Assembly (NCBI GenBank): GCA_958496175.1
Contig: OY292278.1
Coordinates: 10,044,001 to 10,108,000, forward strand
DNA: 64,000 nt
Origin: Sisyra terminalis
Lineage: Eukaryota > Arthropoda > Insecta > Neuroptera > Sisyridae
Direction of reading: 5' to 3'
A program made the position numbers and the translations under genes. Every line of letters starts with the position of its first letter. Position 1 is the first letter of the stretch. Below the pieces are notes generated by a model, which was given only the letters and a program-made list of their open reading frames with translations, made no database searches and was not told the origin of the DNA. Positions 54,727 to 64,000 of this stretch are shown here, one piece after another.

Positions 54727-55438
54727 AACGAGCACTGTATCTCAAATGAGATATCTAGGCTTTCACCTGGATCGACGCCTCAACTGGAAAACCCACATTA
54801 ACAAGAAGGTTGCTCAAACTACAGCACTGCACCGTAGGATCGCCTGGATGACAGGCAAAAAGTTTCCGTTAAGTCTGTCATCCAAGGTAATGCTGTACAA
54901 GGCAATGCTCAGACCAACATGGGCATATGGGGTCCAACTCTGGATCGTGGCAAAGTCCAGCAACATTGAAATGATCAGAAGATGCCAAAGTAAATCATTT
55001 CTTGGAGCTGGTCGATATATCAGGAATGACATCATTCAGCGGGACCTAAACGTTGAGGATGTCATTCAATTCATTAAGGAGCTCACAATTCGATACGTAA
55101 AAAGGGTGGAAGAACACCCAAACAAGTTGGCCTTGGGAACATTAAATCACCCCCCCCCCTACAAGAGACTTAAAATAGGGCACATTAATGTTTTCTTGTA
55201 ATTTTAAGAATGTTAAACAATTTTTATCAAGCCGTTGTATGGTTATAGATTTTATGTCTTGTTTATTTTTTTTCTTGTATATAGTTGTTAAGATTTTTGC
55301 CACCATTGTTCCCTCATGACGATGGTCAGAGGAATGTAAATATTTTCTAATTTTGTATAGTCAAACTAATGTAGGCTAGGGACCCTACGGGTTCAATTTC
55401 TGCCAAATAAATCAAAAAGTTAATATAAAAAAAAGTAT
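54727..55438 (+). pseudogene. Jockey-clade LINE 3' fragment C
   Basis: The open frame 54746-55201 (151 codons, no internal stop) covers the jockey ORF2 C terminus: MRYLGFHLDRRLNWKTHINK, a LHRRIAWMTGK block, VMLYKAMLRPTWAYGVQLW, IEMIRRCQSKSFLGAGRYIR and VEEHPNKLALG, ending with a proline-rich tail. A 3' untranslated region of about 230 bp follows and ends in AAATAAATCAAAAAGTTAAT and an A-rich stretch, as expected for a LINE 3' end. It is 5'-truncated just before the YLGFHLD block. Its intact frame suggests it is younger than fragments A and B. The minus-strand frame at 54814-55035 is a shadow. Confidence 0.9.
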
Positions 55439-56199
55439 TAAAAGGCATGAATAAAAAAAAACTAACCAGACAATTATAAAGTCTTGACATTCGATTGTTG
55501 AAAAATTTCCATGAAAACTGGAAAAATATTGACCTCGAGAAAGTACGGAGTAGTACAGAAAAATAATCATGCCTCAATGTATCAGAAATAAACAAAATGT
55601 TGGAATTTTACTGAATTGAGTTAACTAAAGATATCACTAAAGATGACCATTGAGAATTAATTTACTGGCATTAACTATTGGCATCCAACACTAAACCCTG
55701 ACTGCAATGCAATTTTACTTTAAAAGCACCTTAGCTAGTGATTTTTTATGCTTTTTAAAGGCCATGCAAGTTAACAAAAAATAATAGACAAATGAATCTC
55801 AAAATCAGCTTTACAGAAATTCTGCCAGCATTTTTGGAGTTTAATAGATGAATTGTCAGTCATGTTCGTTGATGATGATATAGACCAAAAGCCAAAAGTA
55901 AAATTTATACATTGAATAAACTCTATATCCCATCGAAAGAAGAACTTTTACTGATTCATTTTACGGTTAGTCTGGCAACTAAAATTATAAATTTTATTTA
56001 TTACTAAGATATTTGATAAGGTTCCGCTCATTTTTAATTTCAGAGAAAATCATCAATGAATTTGTTTTAATCAAATTATATTCTTACTGGAAAAAGCCAA
56101 CGTTGAAAAGAAAAACTACTGAATAATGTCCTTTTGGTAATAAATACTTAATAAATATAAGATACTGACAAAGCAGTGCCTTATTTACTAAATTATCAA
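55439..56199. other. No gene seen
   Basis: AT-rich spacer between convergent LINE fragments; the minus-strand frame at 55347-55595 overlaps the LINE tail and is not credible. Confidence 0.5.
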
Positions 56200-56645
56200 A
56201 GATGTTATATTCCTGTATGGGTTCATATTTTTCCAATAAATTGTACAATCTGCAAAGGGTTGCAATAAGTGCATTCAATCCATACGCAATCCATGTGAGC
56301 ACTAATCACAGTAGATAATGCTGTATAAGTACAAAATAGATTTTTAACAATCAATAGTAACAATAACAATAATAGTAATTCATATCGCAATAACAACAAT
56401 GATAAAAACAATCAACAGTAGCAATAAGAATAATAATAATAGTCTATAATAACAATATCAATGCTAATAATAATGTGAAACATTAATATATAAGTAATAT
56501 ATAAAAATAAAGCCATATAATAAAAAATAATAATTTGGCAATAAATAACTAATAGGAATATATTTGTTTAGTTAAAAAATCTATCAGGCAAATCTATTAT
56601 ATTCCATTTTTGCAACTTTCTTATCATCTCACTGTTGTCCAATAA
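56200..56645 (-). repeat. Harbinger fragment, paralogous to 42813-43500
   Basis: In reverse orientation it matches the middle of the Harbinger element at 42313-44512, including the triplet repeat (56340-56455), the TTGAATGCACTTATTGCAAC block and the AGATTTGCCTGATAGATTTT block. It lacks the 274-bp hammerhead insertion and has one copy of TTAATATATAA at 56483-56493. It stops abruptly at 56645, next to the 3' end of LINE fragment D. The minus-strand frames at 56084-56411 are translations of repeats. Confidence 0.8.
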
Positions 56646-56647
56646 AT

Positions 56648-57801
56648 TTAATGCGAGATAGTTGGAATGTTGTCTAGTTTTGTCAGGAATTTTTTACTAA
56701 ACCTTTGAATTTCCTCCTTTACAGATGGCATTTCTGTATCTTCATGTATTGTTTTCTTGTTTACATACCATGGAGCGCCGATTATTTGTCGTAGGGTCCT
56801 TGATTGGAATCTTTGTAGGATTCCAATGTTGGAGTTGGATGCAGTACCCCATAACTGTATCCCATATGTCCATATGGGCTGGAGGATGATCTTGTACAGA
56901 AGAAGTTTGTTTTCTGCTGATAATGGTGCATTAGATGCCATTAGCCAGTACATTTTTTTGTATTTTTTATTGAAATGTTCTCGAGTTTTTTCTATTTGCA
57001 CAGCCCATGTAAGTTTTTGATCTAAGTGCATTCCGAAAAATTTATCGTGTTCTTTTGCGGTAGTTCTGTGCCTTCCATTGTAACCGGTGGACATATATTT
57101 CTGCGCATTGTAAACATTATGTGTGTAGATTTTGCGTTGTTTATTTTTATTTTCCACTTTTTTGCCCATTTTTCTACTTTGTCCAGGTTATTTTGGAGCT
57201 TTAACGAATCTTTATTGGGTTCATCTGCTGCGGTTACGATGGCTGTGTCATCACCAAATGTTGCCACTAATGCATCTGTTATATTTGGCATATCGGCTGT
57301 GTAAAGGGAATATAACAGAGGTCCCAGTACGCTACCTTGGGGAACCCTGGCTGTTATTTTTTTGGCAGTCGTTACTTCCGATTTGTATTTGACTCGAAAG
57401 ATACGGTTTTCTAAGTAGGACGAGAATATGTTAAAATACTCAGGAAGTTGTTTTTTGATTTTGTACAACAGTCCGGGATGCCACACCTTATCAAATGCCT
57501 GTGCCACATCCAGAAAAGCCGCAGAACATTATTGTTTTCTTTCCTGGGCATAGCGAATAGTTTCAACGATTCTGTGAATTTGCACTAGTGTTGAGTGACC
57601 ATTTCTAAAGCCAAATTGGTGATCTGGTAAGATTTTTTTGTCTTGTATTATTGGGTGTATTCTTTTAAGAAGTAATTTTTCATATACTTTGCTTAAGATT
57701 GGAAGCAGACTTATTGGTCGGTATGAACCACCCTCTTGAGGAGGTTTTCCAGGTCCTGTATGGGTTCTACATTTATTTTTATAATAAAACTTTAAGATCA
57801 A
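56648..57801 (-). pseudogene. Jockey-clade LINE fragment D, long RT portion
   Basis: From 57801 down the minus strand reads HTGPGKPPQEGGSYRPISLL, VYEKLLLKRIHPII, HQFGFRNGHSTLVQIHRIVE, then (frameshift near 57515) AFDKVWHPGLLYKIKK, ARVPQGSVLGPLLYSLYTAD, ATFGDDTAIVTAADEPNKDS and KWAKKWKIKINNAKSTHIMF. A second frameshift near 57050 leads to FFGMHLDQKLTWAVQIEK, LLLYKIILQPIWTYGIQLW, LQRFQSRTLRQIIGAPWYV and a stop at 56648. This is fingers, palm, thumb and C-terminal region in order. The catalytic block is FGDD rather than F/YADD; both aspartates remain. The 5' end is truncated at about 57805. Opposite-strand frames are shadows. Confidence 0.9.
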
Positions 57802-59877
57802 GTCGGCACCGGTTATTGTTGTTCGATAGCGATAATATTTAATATTTTAGTTATTTGGGTCAAATAGAGGCTATGCGCATCAAAATTCGAAAAAAAAATT
57901 ATTTTGCTTTTATAGCTTGAGACACTAATGTACATATGTTTTGAAAATTTATGATGAAAGACTTTTCTGAAAGCTATTGAAGTTATACTTCATTATTCTC
58001 CATAAGATTTCCAGTAGAAGTTGAGATGGTTAGTTTAGAATATCACATTTTATTGATCCTAAAAATGAACTTTCAAGAAGCTTTATTGTAAGATTCTAGA
58101 GAAAAATGATGATATCATATTCCTGATAGAACACTTTAAAAAAAATAGTTCTTATTGGACTTTGTAGAAGAAAAATTGGAAAGACTTTAGGAAAAATTGT
58201 GAAGAATTTTACCAATAACAAAATTTTGAACTAACCGATTACAATTATATCGAAAAAAAGGATTGTAAAGTTATATTTTTTTTTCAAGTAAAGTCAATTT
58301 TTGTTACTCAAACTTCTATAAAGCATAACTTTTTTAATTGACAGTCCTTTAAATACCGCAACGTTCATAACTTATTGATAAACGTGTAAGTTTCGTAAAA
58401 ATAAGATTGATGAGGGTTATAAATTTAATGCCGCAGACATTCTAAAATATTTATAATAATTAATTAATTATTTATTAGCACATATTACCCGTTATACACA
58501 CGGCTAGTGATACGAAACGAGCAAGCATTTGTACGCAGAAAATGTATCATTAACTTTACGAGCAAAGTTTTTGGGACAAACTTGATGGATCTTCTGAATA
58601 ATTAAGTGGCACTAAACGATACGAGTCAGATACCAATAATATAAAACGTAAAATATGAACTGCTCCCCGTGAAAAATGGGGGTTGCAACGCTGAATAAAG
58701 AGATCAATAAGGAAAATGCCGCGGAAAGAAATTGATTGAATCGTTTTTTATCAGAAACAGAAATCAGTTTGTCTATAATAGAAAGTGGATCAATCGTAAA
58801 AGATAATGTCAACGGAACATTGAGTTGTGAGTGGTGATGGAAAAGCCGGATGCGGTTCGTGATGGATTTTCTCAACCCTCTCCCCATCAATTTGGTCTTT
58901 GAGCCAATATTGTATTTTCCATCCCTTAATAATCATTTATTACATGTACACATCAACAACTAAACGCCATCCTTACCCCAGCGAAAATATCACAGGTTCA
59001 CGTAAGAGGATCATGTGGCTAACTTTATTAACAGCACAGTAATTAACCATAGGAAAAGGCTGTATTTAAATTCACATACTAATTGATTCGTACGAAAATA
59101 TTCTCCCCTTACATCACGTTAATTATTCATGTCACACACATTGTAAATGAGAAGAGAAAATTAAATTTCCGAAATTAACTTCACGGACAAATAACAAAAT
59201 TGAAAAGTCTTTGCAGTCTTTATGAATGCCATTTATGCTGAAATTTTCCCGATAAATCAAACAAAAAAGCCACACACACACAAGCTCAAATAAAACTACA
59301 TATTAAAACTTTCCATACAAAGCTCTTATTCGTTCGCATTAATTTCCATTCGTTGGCAAATACCACTTTGTCCCATTGATTGCTTTATATTGTCTTTGAA
59401 ATGGTCAGCGCTAAGCTTTTGCTATCGTAATTGGAATGGAAATAATTTCAATAATATAATTGCTCTTGTAAGCCAATTGCAAGCAACTATTTATGAATAA
59501 ATGCGAAGTTATACATAGCTGGTTGCAAATATTTGAACTTTGCGATAAATAAAACGCAAAATTATTAATAATAAGCGTATGTTTAACATTCAGAATGGAC
59601 TGGAAATTTTGTCGAATGAATAAGCATATATTTGAAATAATTGTTTGAAAAAATGATGCTGAAACGTGGAAGCATTAAATTTGCAGAATTTAATTAATTG
59701 TCTAGGCAAATTGGGTGTGAATATTCGGAAAATTGGATAATATTAAAACGAATTGATCATTCTTATACTTGATTTTTCTTCATTGGAGATTAAAGACTTA
59801 GTTTTCATTTATGAATTAGATAGGAGGATATCTGCTTGTTCCCTTGCTGAATTAATGGATTCATGTTATTGTTTATC
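57802..59877. other. No gene seen; 58480-59500 is relatively complex
   Basis: AT-rich to 58450, then about 1 kb with fewer homopolymers and no recognised repeats, which may be unique and possibly regulatory. The minus-strand frame at 58612-58890 (92 codons) has no recognisable motif. Confidence 0.45.
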
Positions 59878-60006
59878 TAAACCAAAATAAGATTTTTTTG
59901 CTGACTTTGGACGGTTATACAGTGTATACAATATATAGAATATATTGCGGTCCAATTTATGAAGTGTAACTTAATATAGTAATATATAAAAAGCATACCA
60001 TAAAAA

Positions 60007-60188
60007 TAAATTTGAACAGAAGTTCAAACAAAATTATTTGTGACGTATTGCCCAGATACGTATTTCGATTGCCAAGCAATCTTCCTCAGTGGTCATCAAG
60101 TAGTTTGGATCACTCCGTAACTGCTTTGTAATGATTCACCAAAGCAATACGTCACAAATATTTTTGTTTGAACTTCTGTTCAAATTTA
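60007..60188. mobile_element. 182-bp TIR MITE, second copy
   Basis: The ends TAAATTTGAACAGAAGTTC and GAACTTCTGTTCAAATTTA are nearly the same as the element at 593-954. The TIR continues through TGACGTATTGCCCAGATACG. Its right TIR is shorter than the left. No coding. Confidence 0.85.
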
Positions 60189-60284
60189 TGTTGCCAAATT
60201 CAAGTTCAAATGTATGGTATGATTTTTATATATTATTATATTAAATTATACTATATAAATTGGACCGCAATATATCCTATATAT

Positions 60285-61050
60285 TAGGGTGATTTTTTTT
60301 ACTTTTTTTTTGGTCCCATCGTGAAATTTTGTTGAAGATACCAAAAAAAAAATTCTCTGAATGTTTGAGTCCTTAATATTAATTTTAAGTCCTCGACCAA
60401 GACGTGTAAAGATTTCCCATTGAAAATACACGGAAACTCTGATTTTTTATTTTTAAATTTCTATATCTCAGCGGCATTTCATGGGACCGCTTTTACCGAA
60501 AATGGTTTTTTCTCAGAATTAAACACTCTACAAAAGTGCCCATTGCGACAAAGTCGTAACTCACACCGGTGAGGTAGTACGGGCCACTGAACCTGATTTT
60601 TCCATAAAATTCAAGGCTTAATATCTCGTTTAATATTGATCTTCGCGATTTGGTCTAAAAAAACTTTTTTGTAGGAAATCAAATTCTCTATAAGTTTTTC
60701 ATTTATAATTTTTCTGTAGCTCTTGTTATTTACGAGATAAATGCAAAAAAGCGGCCCGTACTACCTCACCAGTGTGAGTTACGACTTTGTCGCAATGGGC
60801 ACTTTTGTAGATCGTTTAATTCTGAGAAAAAACCATCTTCAGTAAAAGCGATCCCATGAAATGCCGCTGAGATATAGAAATTTAAAAATAAAAAATCAGA
60901 GTTTCCGTGTATTTTCAATGGGAAATCTTTGCACGGCTTGGTCGAGGACTTAAAATTAATATTAAGGGCTCAAACTTTCAGGGAATTTTTTTTGGTATTT
61001 CCAACAAAATTTCACGATGGGACCAAAAAAAGTAAAAAAAAATCACCCTA
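60285..61050. mobile_element. Long foldback element, TAGGGTGATTTTTT ends
   Basis: Arms of about 310 bp pair closely, for example GGGCACTTTTGTAGA near 60797 with its complement near 60527, and GGCCCGTACTACCTCACC near 60752 with its complement near 60575. The centre lies near 60660. The palindromic CTTAATATTAATTTTAAG block at 60371 and the CACTCTACAAAAGTGCC block at 60524 link it to the foldbacks at 6031 and 16591. The 61- and 73-codon frames are arm translations. Confidence 0.85.
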
Positions 61051-61143
61051 CTATATATTGTATGCACAGTATAATTGTTCAAAGTCAGCGAAAAAATCTT
61101 ATTTTGATTATACTACCTACATAAATTGGACCGCAATAAATTC

Positions 61144-62460
61144 AATCTAAACATTAATTCGTGATTTCCTGTGGTTCAAAAGGAAAAAAAATATTGGTAA
61201 ATTGAGCAAAAAGTATTTCACTTCTACAACTTTTGGCTGTATAATAACAATTAGCCGATGAAACCCCAAAAATGGGTTAATAAGTTGTTTTGAAAAGAAA
61301 ATTTTAAATTCAATTTTACTGTTTCTTATCCCTTCTATTAAGAAAGCTATTTATCTGACCGTCATACTACCAATATTTTGGTTGATCATTTGGTATAATG
61401 GTTTCAATCCTTTGTGGCTGGAATAATAATTTCATTTACAAATTAGTGTAGACGTTGTAATAAACCAGGAAAAAAAAAACAACTAATTGATATTGTAACA
61501 CCTGCTATAGACCTAATATTCATATTCTAAAAATACCTTAAAATTTTTTAAAATTATTCTTTGCTAATATCAGAAACTTCAACTTCCAATTCCATACCCA
61601 ATGACACCTGTTTTTTTAAGAATATTAAAATTATTTTCCTCATTTTCCAGCCAATTATTTCCTATTTAATCGTTTGAATATTACTAAGTGAATTTTGCAT
61701 CAAACTGAAATGTAAGTAGAATAGATTGAAAAAACGATTTTTTTTATTTGCATTAAAGAATCGGTTTTGGAATCTTTAATTATAAGCAAAGTTTTCACAT
61801 ACACTTCATACAATTAACCTATATTCCGTAAGAAAAAAAAAGATTTTTTTGTACGTTAAACAAATATTTTCTGTGGTGGAAAATGAGGAAAATTGAATAA
61901 ATTGTTATTGTTTTTATGACAATTGCTAAATGATCTGTATATATCTCGGTTTCAATAAATGAACTGTGACAATAAACAATAATAATCATTTTTTGACAAA
62001 AAAATAAAATTTTCATTACGAAATATTGCTTTTTTTCTCTCTCTTTAATAATATCCGTTACGGAATAAAAAAAGTGCAAATAGTCTTTTGCGAAAATACG
62101 TACATCAAGAATAGAAATTAATTTCAATGAATTTCACTATTTGGTATAACATCAATGTGACAATTGCCATTGATCCCAAATCTTCAAACAAGTGGACATA
62201 ATGTTCATCAATTATATGGATATCTATAAAAATTGATCGATATTGTACACAAAAGATTTTTGAAGTTTATTACCGTTTATACGATTTATTCACCAATTTC
62301 TCAAATGAAATACAATGTGAATAAAAAGTTACGGCAAATCGGAGATCTTTTCAAGCTTTGAGTAAAATCACACCGACTTGGAAGCTTTTTCAGATAGTGA
62401 AAATTGGACCGGAATAATTTCGGATCGCTATACATTATCAATGACACATACCGATATATT
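61144..62460. other. No gene seen
   Basis: AT-rich spacer. The minus-strand 102-codon frame at 61819-62127 is rich in Ile, Phe and Lys and has no motif. Confidence 0.5.
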
Positions 62461-63690
62461 TATTAGGAGGACCGGAAAGTAATGTCATTTCTGAACCTAT
62501 AGACTTTCAATTGCCTTTTTATCGGCTTATGAGTTATATCATAACTACACTAAAGACATTTTATGATTTGTTAACTCGTGAAGGATTAAACAATAATTAT
62601 TATTCTGAAATTTATAAAGAAATTATTATACAAATGGCCTAAGGAATACAAATTTGTTATTGCATGTTTTTCGAGTTTACCAGGATAGTGCAAAGTAGGT
62701 ACCAAAATCATTTTCAACATTCTTTAATGCCAAATGAGTTGTTTGATAATGTTGAGACTTCCAACTTTAAGCTAAACTAACTAATAATGATAAAAACTTT
62801 AAGCAATAAAATGTTAAGGGGTTAGGGGTAGTCAGAGACACGAAAAAATGAGAATTTTCAGTAATTTTTTTTTTGCTATTAAATCATGTTATTTTACAAA
62901 AGTAATAATATGGCATTATTATACAATGTTTTGACTTAAAGTCGCGAAAATTTAAAAAAAAAAAATTATAATTTCCAAAGTTATAGCTGTCTGTGTTGAC
63001 CCAATTTCAAAAAATGGTCCTTGCGGTGACAATCATAAGTCCTTGCAGATTCATCTAAAATCAATCGGATGAAAAAAAATAGTTTCATAAATAGATAATC
63101 CTGGGCCTGATCGAAGCTTTTTTTTTCAAAAATTAACAAAATGGCGGCCTCAGGAATTTTTTTTCTAGATTTTCGGGAAAAAATCAACAGTTAATTGGTC
63201 TTAAAAAATCTAAATTTTTGAAAAAAAAAAATCCTTCGATCAGGCCTGAGTTTATGTATTCTAAAAGCTGTATGAATTTCATTAAAATCTACTGAGCGGT
63301 TATCAAGTTCCAGTTGTCACCAGTTCCAAAAACATAGTTTTGAGATAAACGCATTCAAAGTTTCACACTAGATTTACATACAGAAATACTAATTATTTAA
63401 TCACTTACTCGGAGTCATCTATTCCTGGGCCATATAATAGTTCTTCAGCCATTATTACAGTTATTATCGGATCAACTTGAAATTTTCAGAGAATATTTTT
63501 AAGATATTACACTTAACGAAAATGCAAAAAAAAAAATGATTTTTTGAAAATCCTGACTACCCCTAACCCCTTAAAGAAAGAAGTAGAACTTAATCCAAGT
63601 CGAACAATTAAAGAGTTGCCAAATATTCCTTATCAACTATAGTCAACTGAAGAAGTTCCAAAAAGTTCCCAAAAATTGGCAACAAAAAAA
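62461..63690 (+). pseudogene. Probable mariner relic split by a foldback
   Basis: TATTAGGAGGACCGGAAAGT at 62461 followed by AATGTC looks like a mariner TIR. On the far side of the 761-bp foldback, 63577-63690 reads KKEVELNPSRTIKELPNIPY and then, after frame changes, LKK..KVPKIGNKK. This resembles the NPRRTTRELAxxLNVSxxTVxxHLKxLGKV helix-turn-helix of irritans-type mariners. The intervening 62500-62813 is not clearly transposase. No catalytic blocks are visible and the right TIR is not found. Confidence 0.4.
62814..63574. mobile_element. TTAA-ended foldback, GGGGTTAGGGGTAGTCAG subtype
   Basis: Left end TTAAGGGGTTAGGGGTAGTC, right end GACTACCCCTAACCCCTTAA. Inner arms include GGCCTGATCGAAG near 63106 with its complement near 63234. 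On the opposite strand the conserved motifs GAATGCGTTTATCTCAAAAC (63338-63363) and GCCGCCATTTTGTTAA (63134-63148) are present. No coding; the 68-codon frame is arm translation. Confidence 0.85.
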
Positions 63691-64000
63691 ACTTTATTTT
63701 TCATAATTCAAATCATATAAGAAAAACTCCAGAAAAAAATAATTAATTAAGGGTTGGTGATGTTACATTGATATACCAAAATCGTCCAAAGATATTCCAT
63801 CGGATATATATTTATTTCATTCGTAATAAAATTTTCTTTGTGGTAAAGGAATTGGAAACTTAAATGACGTTCCAAATGTGATCCAAATTTTGGTTAGAAA
63901 TCATTTAATTTTTAGTAATTTGGTATCAGAAATTTGCATACTCGTTGTCAAAAAAGGGATAATATTAAGGGTTGGATTTAAAAAAATGTGTTATAATTTT
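63691..64000. other. No gene seen
   Basis: AT-rich end of the window. TTAAGGGTTGG occurs at 63747 and 63966 in direct orientation; this might be the start of another repeat that continues beyond the window. Confidence 0.4.

Larger units (their letters stand above)
59878..61143. mobile_element. Nested inverted-repeat composite
   Basis: The outermost pair is 59878-59938 (CCAAAATAAGATTTTTTTGC..) and its complement at about 61055-61100. Inside the left side, AATATATTGCGGTCCAATTT (59940) and AAATTGGACCGCAATATAT (60259) enclose the 182-bp MITE copy at 60007-60188. Then the foldback 60285-61050 follows. A further copy of the AAATTGGACCGCAATAAATT end lies at 61119. The order implies at least three successive insertions. 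Confidence 0.7.

Noticed and set aside
57026..57392. Two plus-strand frames of 86-92 codons
   Set aside because: Shadows of the RT domain of LINE fragment D on the minus strand.
1..64000. CRISPR arrays, rRNA and tRNA genes
   Set aside because: No regularly spaced short repeats, no rRNA-like segments and no convincing A/B-box cloverleaf were seen; the repeats present are transposons.

Overview
The window is strongly AT-rich, rich in homopolymer runs, and almost entirely non-coding. Its repeats point to an arthropod, most likely an insect: jockey-clade, CR1/L2-like and RTE-like LINE fragments, a Penelope-like element with a GIY-YIG domain, mariner relics, a PIF/Harbinger element, hAT MITEs, Helitron-type ends and a MULE (SWIM zinc-finger) transposase relic. 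I cannot name the species. No complete host gene is visible. The best host-coding candidates are a possible first coding exon at 28.78-28.92 kb and a splice-bounded open segment at 18.18-18.40 kb. The window reads as intergenic or deep intronic sequence filled by transposons of different ages.

Layout. 0.6-1.3 kb: a terminal-inverted-repeat (TIR) MITE and a pogo-like MITE. 1.4 kb: LINE reverse transcriptase (RT) relic, minus strand. 3.9-5.6 kb: a 1-kb palindromic element inserted in a MULE transposase relic. 6.0-7.2 kb: a long foldback with a MITE in one arm. 8.9-9.5 kb: a palindrome carrying two hammerhead-like motifs. 9.8-12 kb: dispersed and degenerate tandem repeats. 13-15 kb: Helitron-type and hAT-like MITEs. 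16.6-17.6 and 21.0-21.8 kb: foldbacks. 24.5-25.1 kb: a 293-bp tandem duplication. 28.1-32.8 kb: LINE RT relic, exon candidate, a hammerhead insertion and two mariner relics. 35.2-38.6 kb: Tc1/mariner and RTE-like relics with a 415-bp tandem duplication and a hAT MITE. 38.8-39.9 kb: second copy of the 1-kb palindrome. 41.6-46.7 kb: two TTAA-ended foldbacks around an internally deleted PIF/Harbinger element that holds a third hammerhead-like insertion. 46.7-48.0 kb: Penelope-like 3' end with hammerhead. 49.8-57.8 kb: four jockey-clade LINE fragments, an orphan transposon-type relic and a Harbinger fragment. 59.9-61.1 kb: nested inverted repeats. 62.5-63.7 kb: a mariner relic split by a TTAA-ended foldback.

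The most interesting signals are three. (1) A group of short insertions of about 270-520 bp, each with an inverted repeat, an 11-14 bp target-site duplication and a hammerhead-like ribozyme motif whose stem II covaries between copies. One has an uninterrupted paralogous site within the window. (2) A set of long foldback elements with TTAA ends and divergent TIRs that share two conserved internal motifs at a near-constant spacing of 215-220 bp. (3) A second foldback set that shares an AT-rich palindrome and a CTACAAAA motif. None of these encodes a visible protein, so they appear to be non-autonomous.
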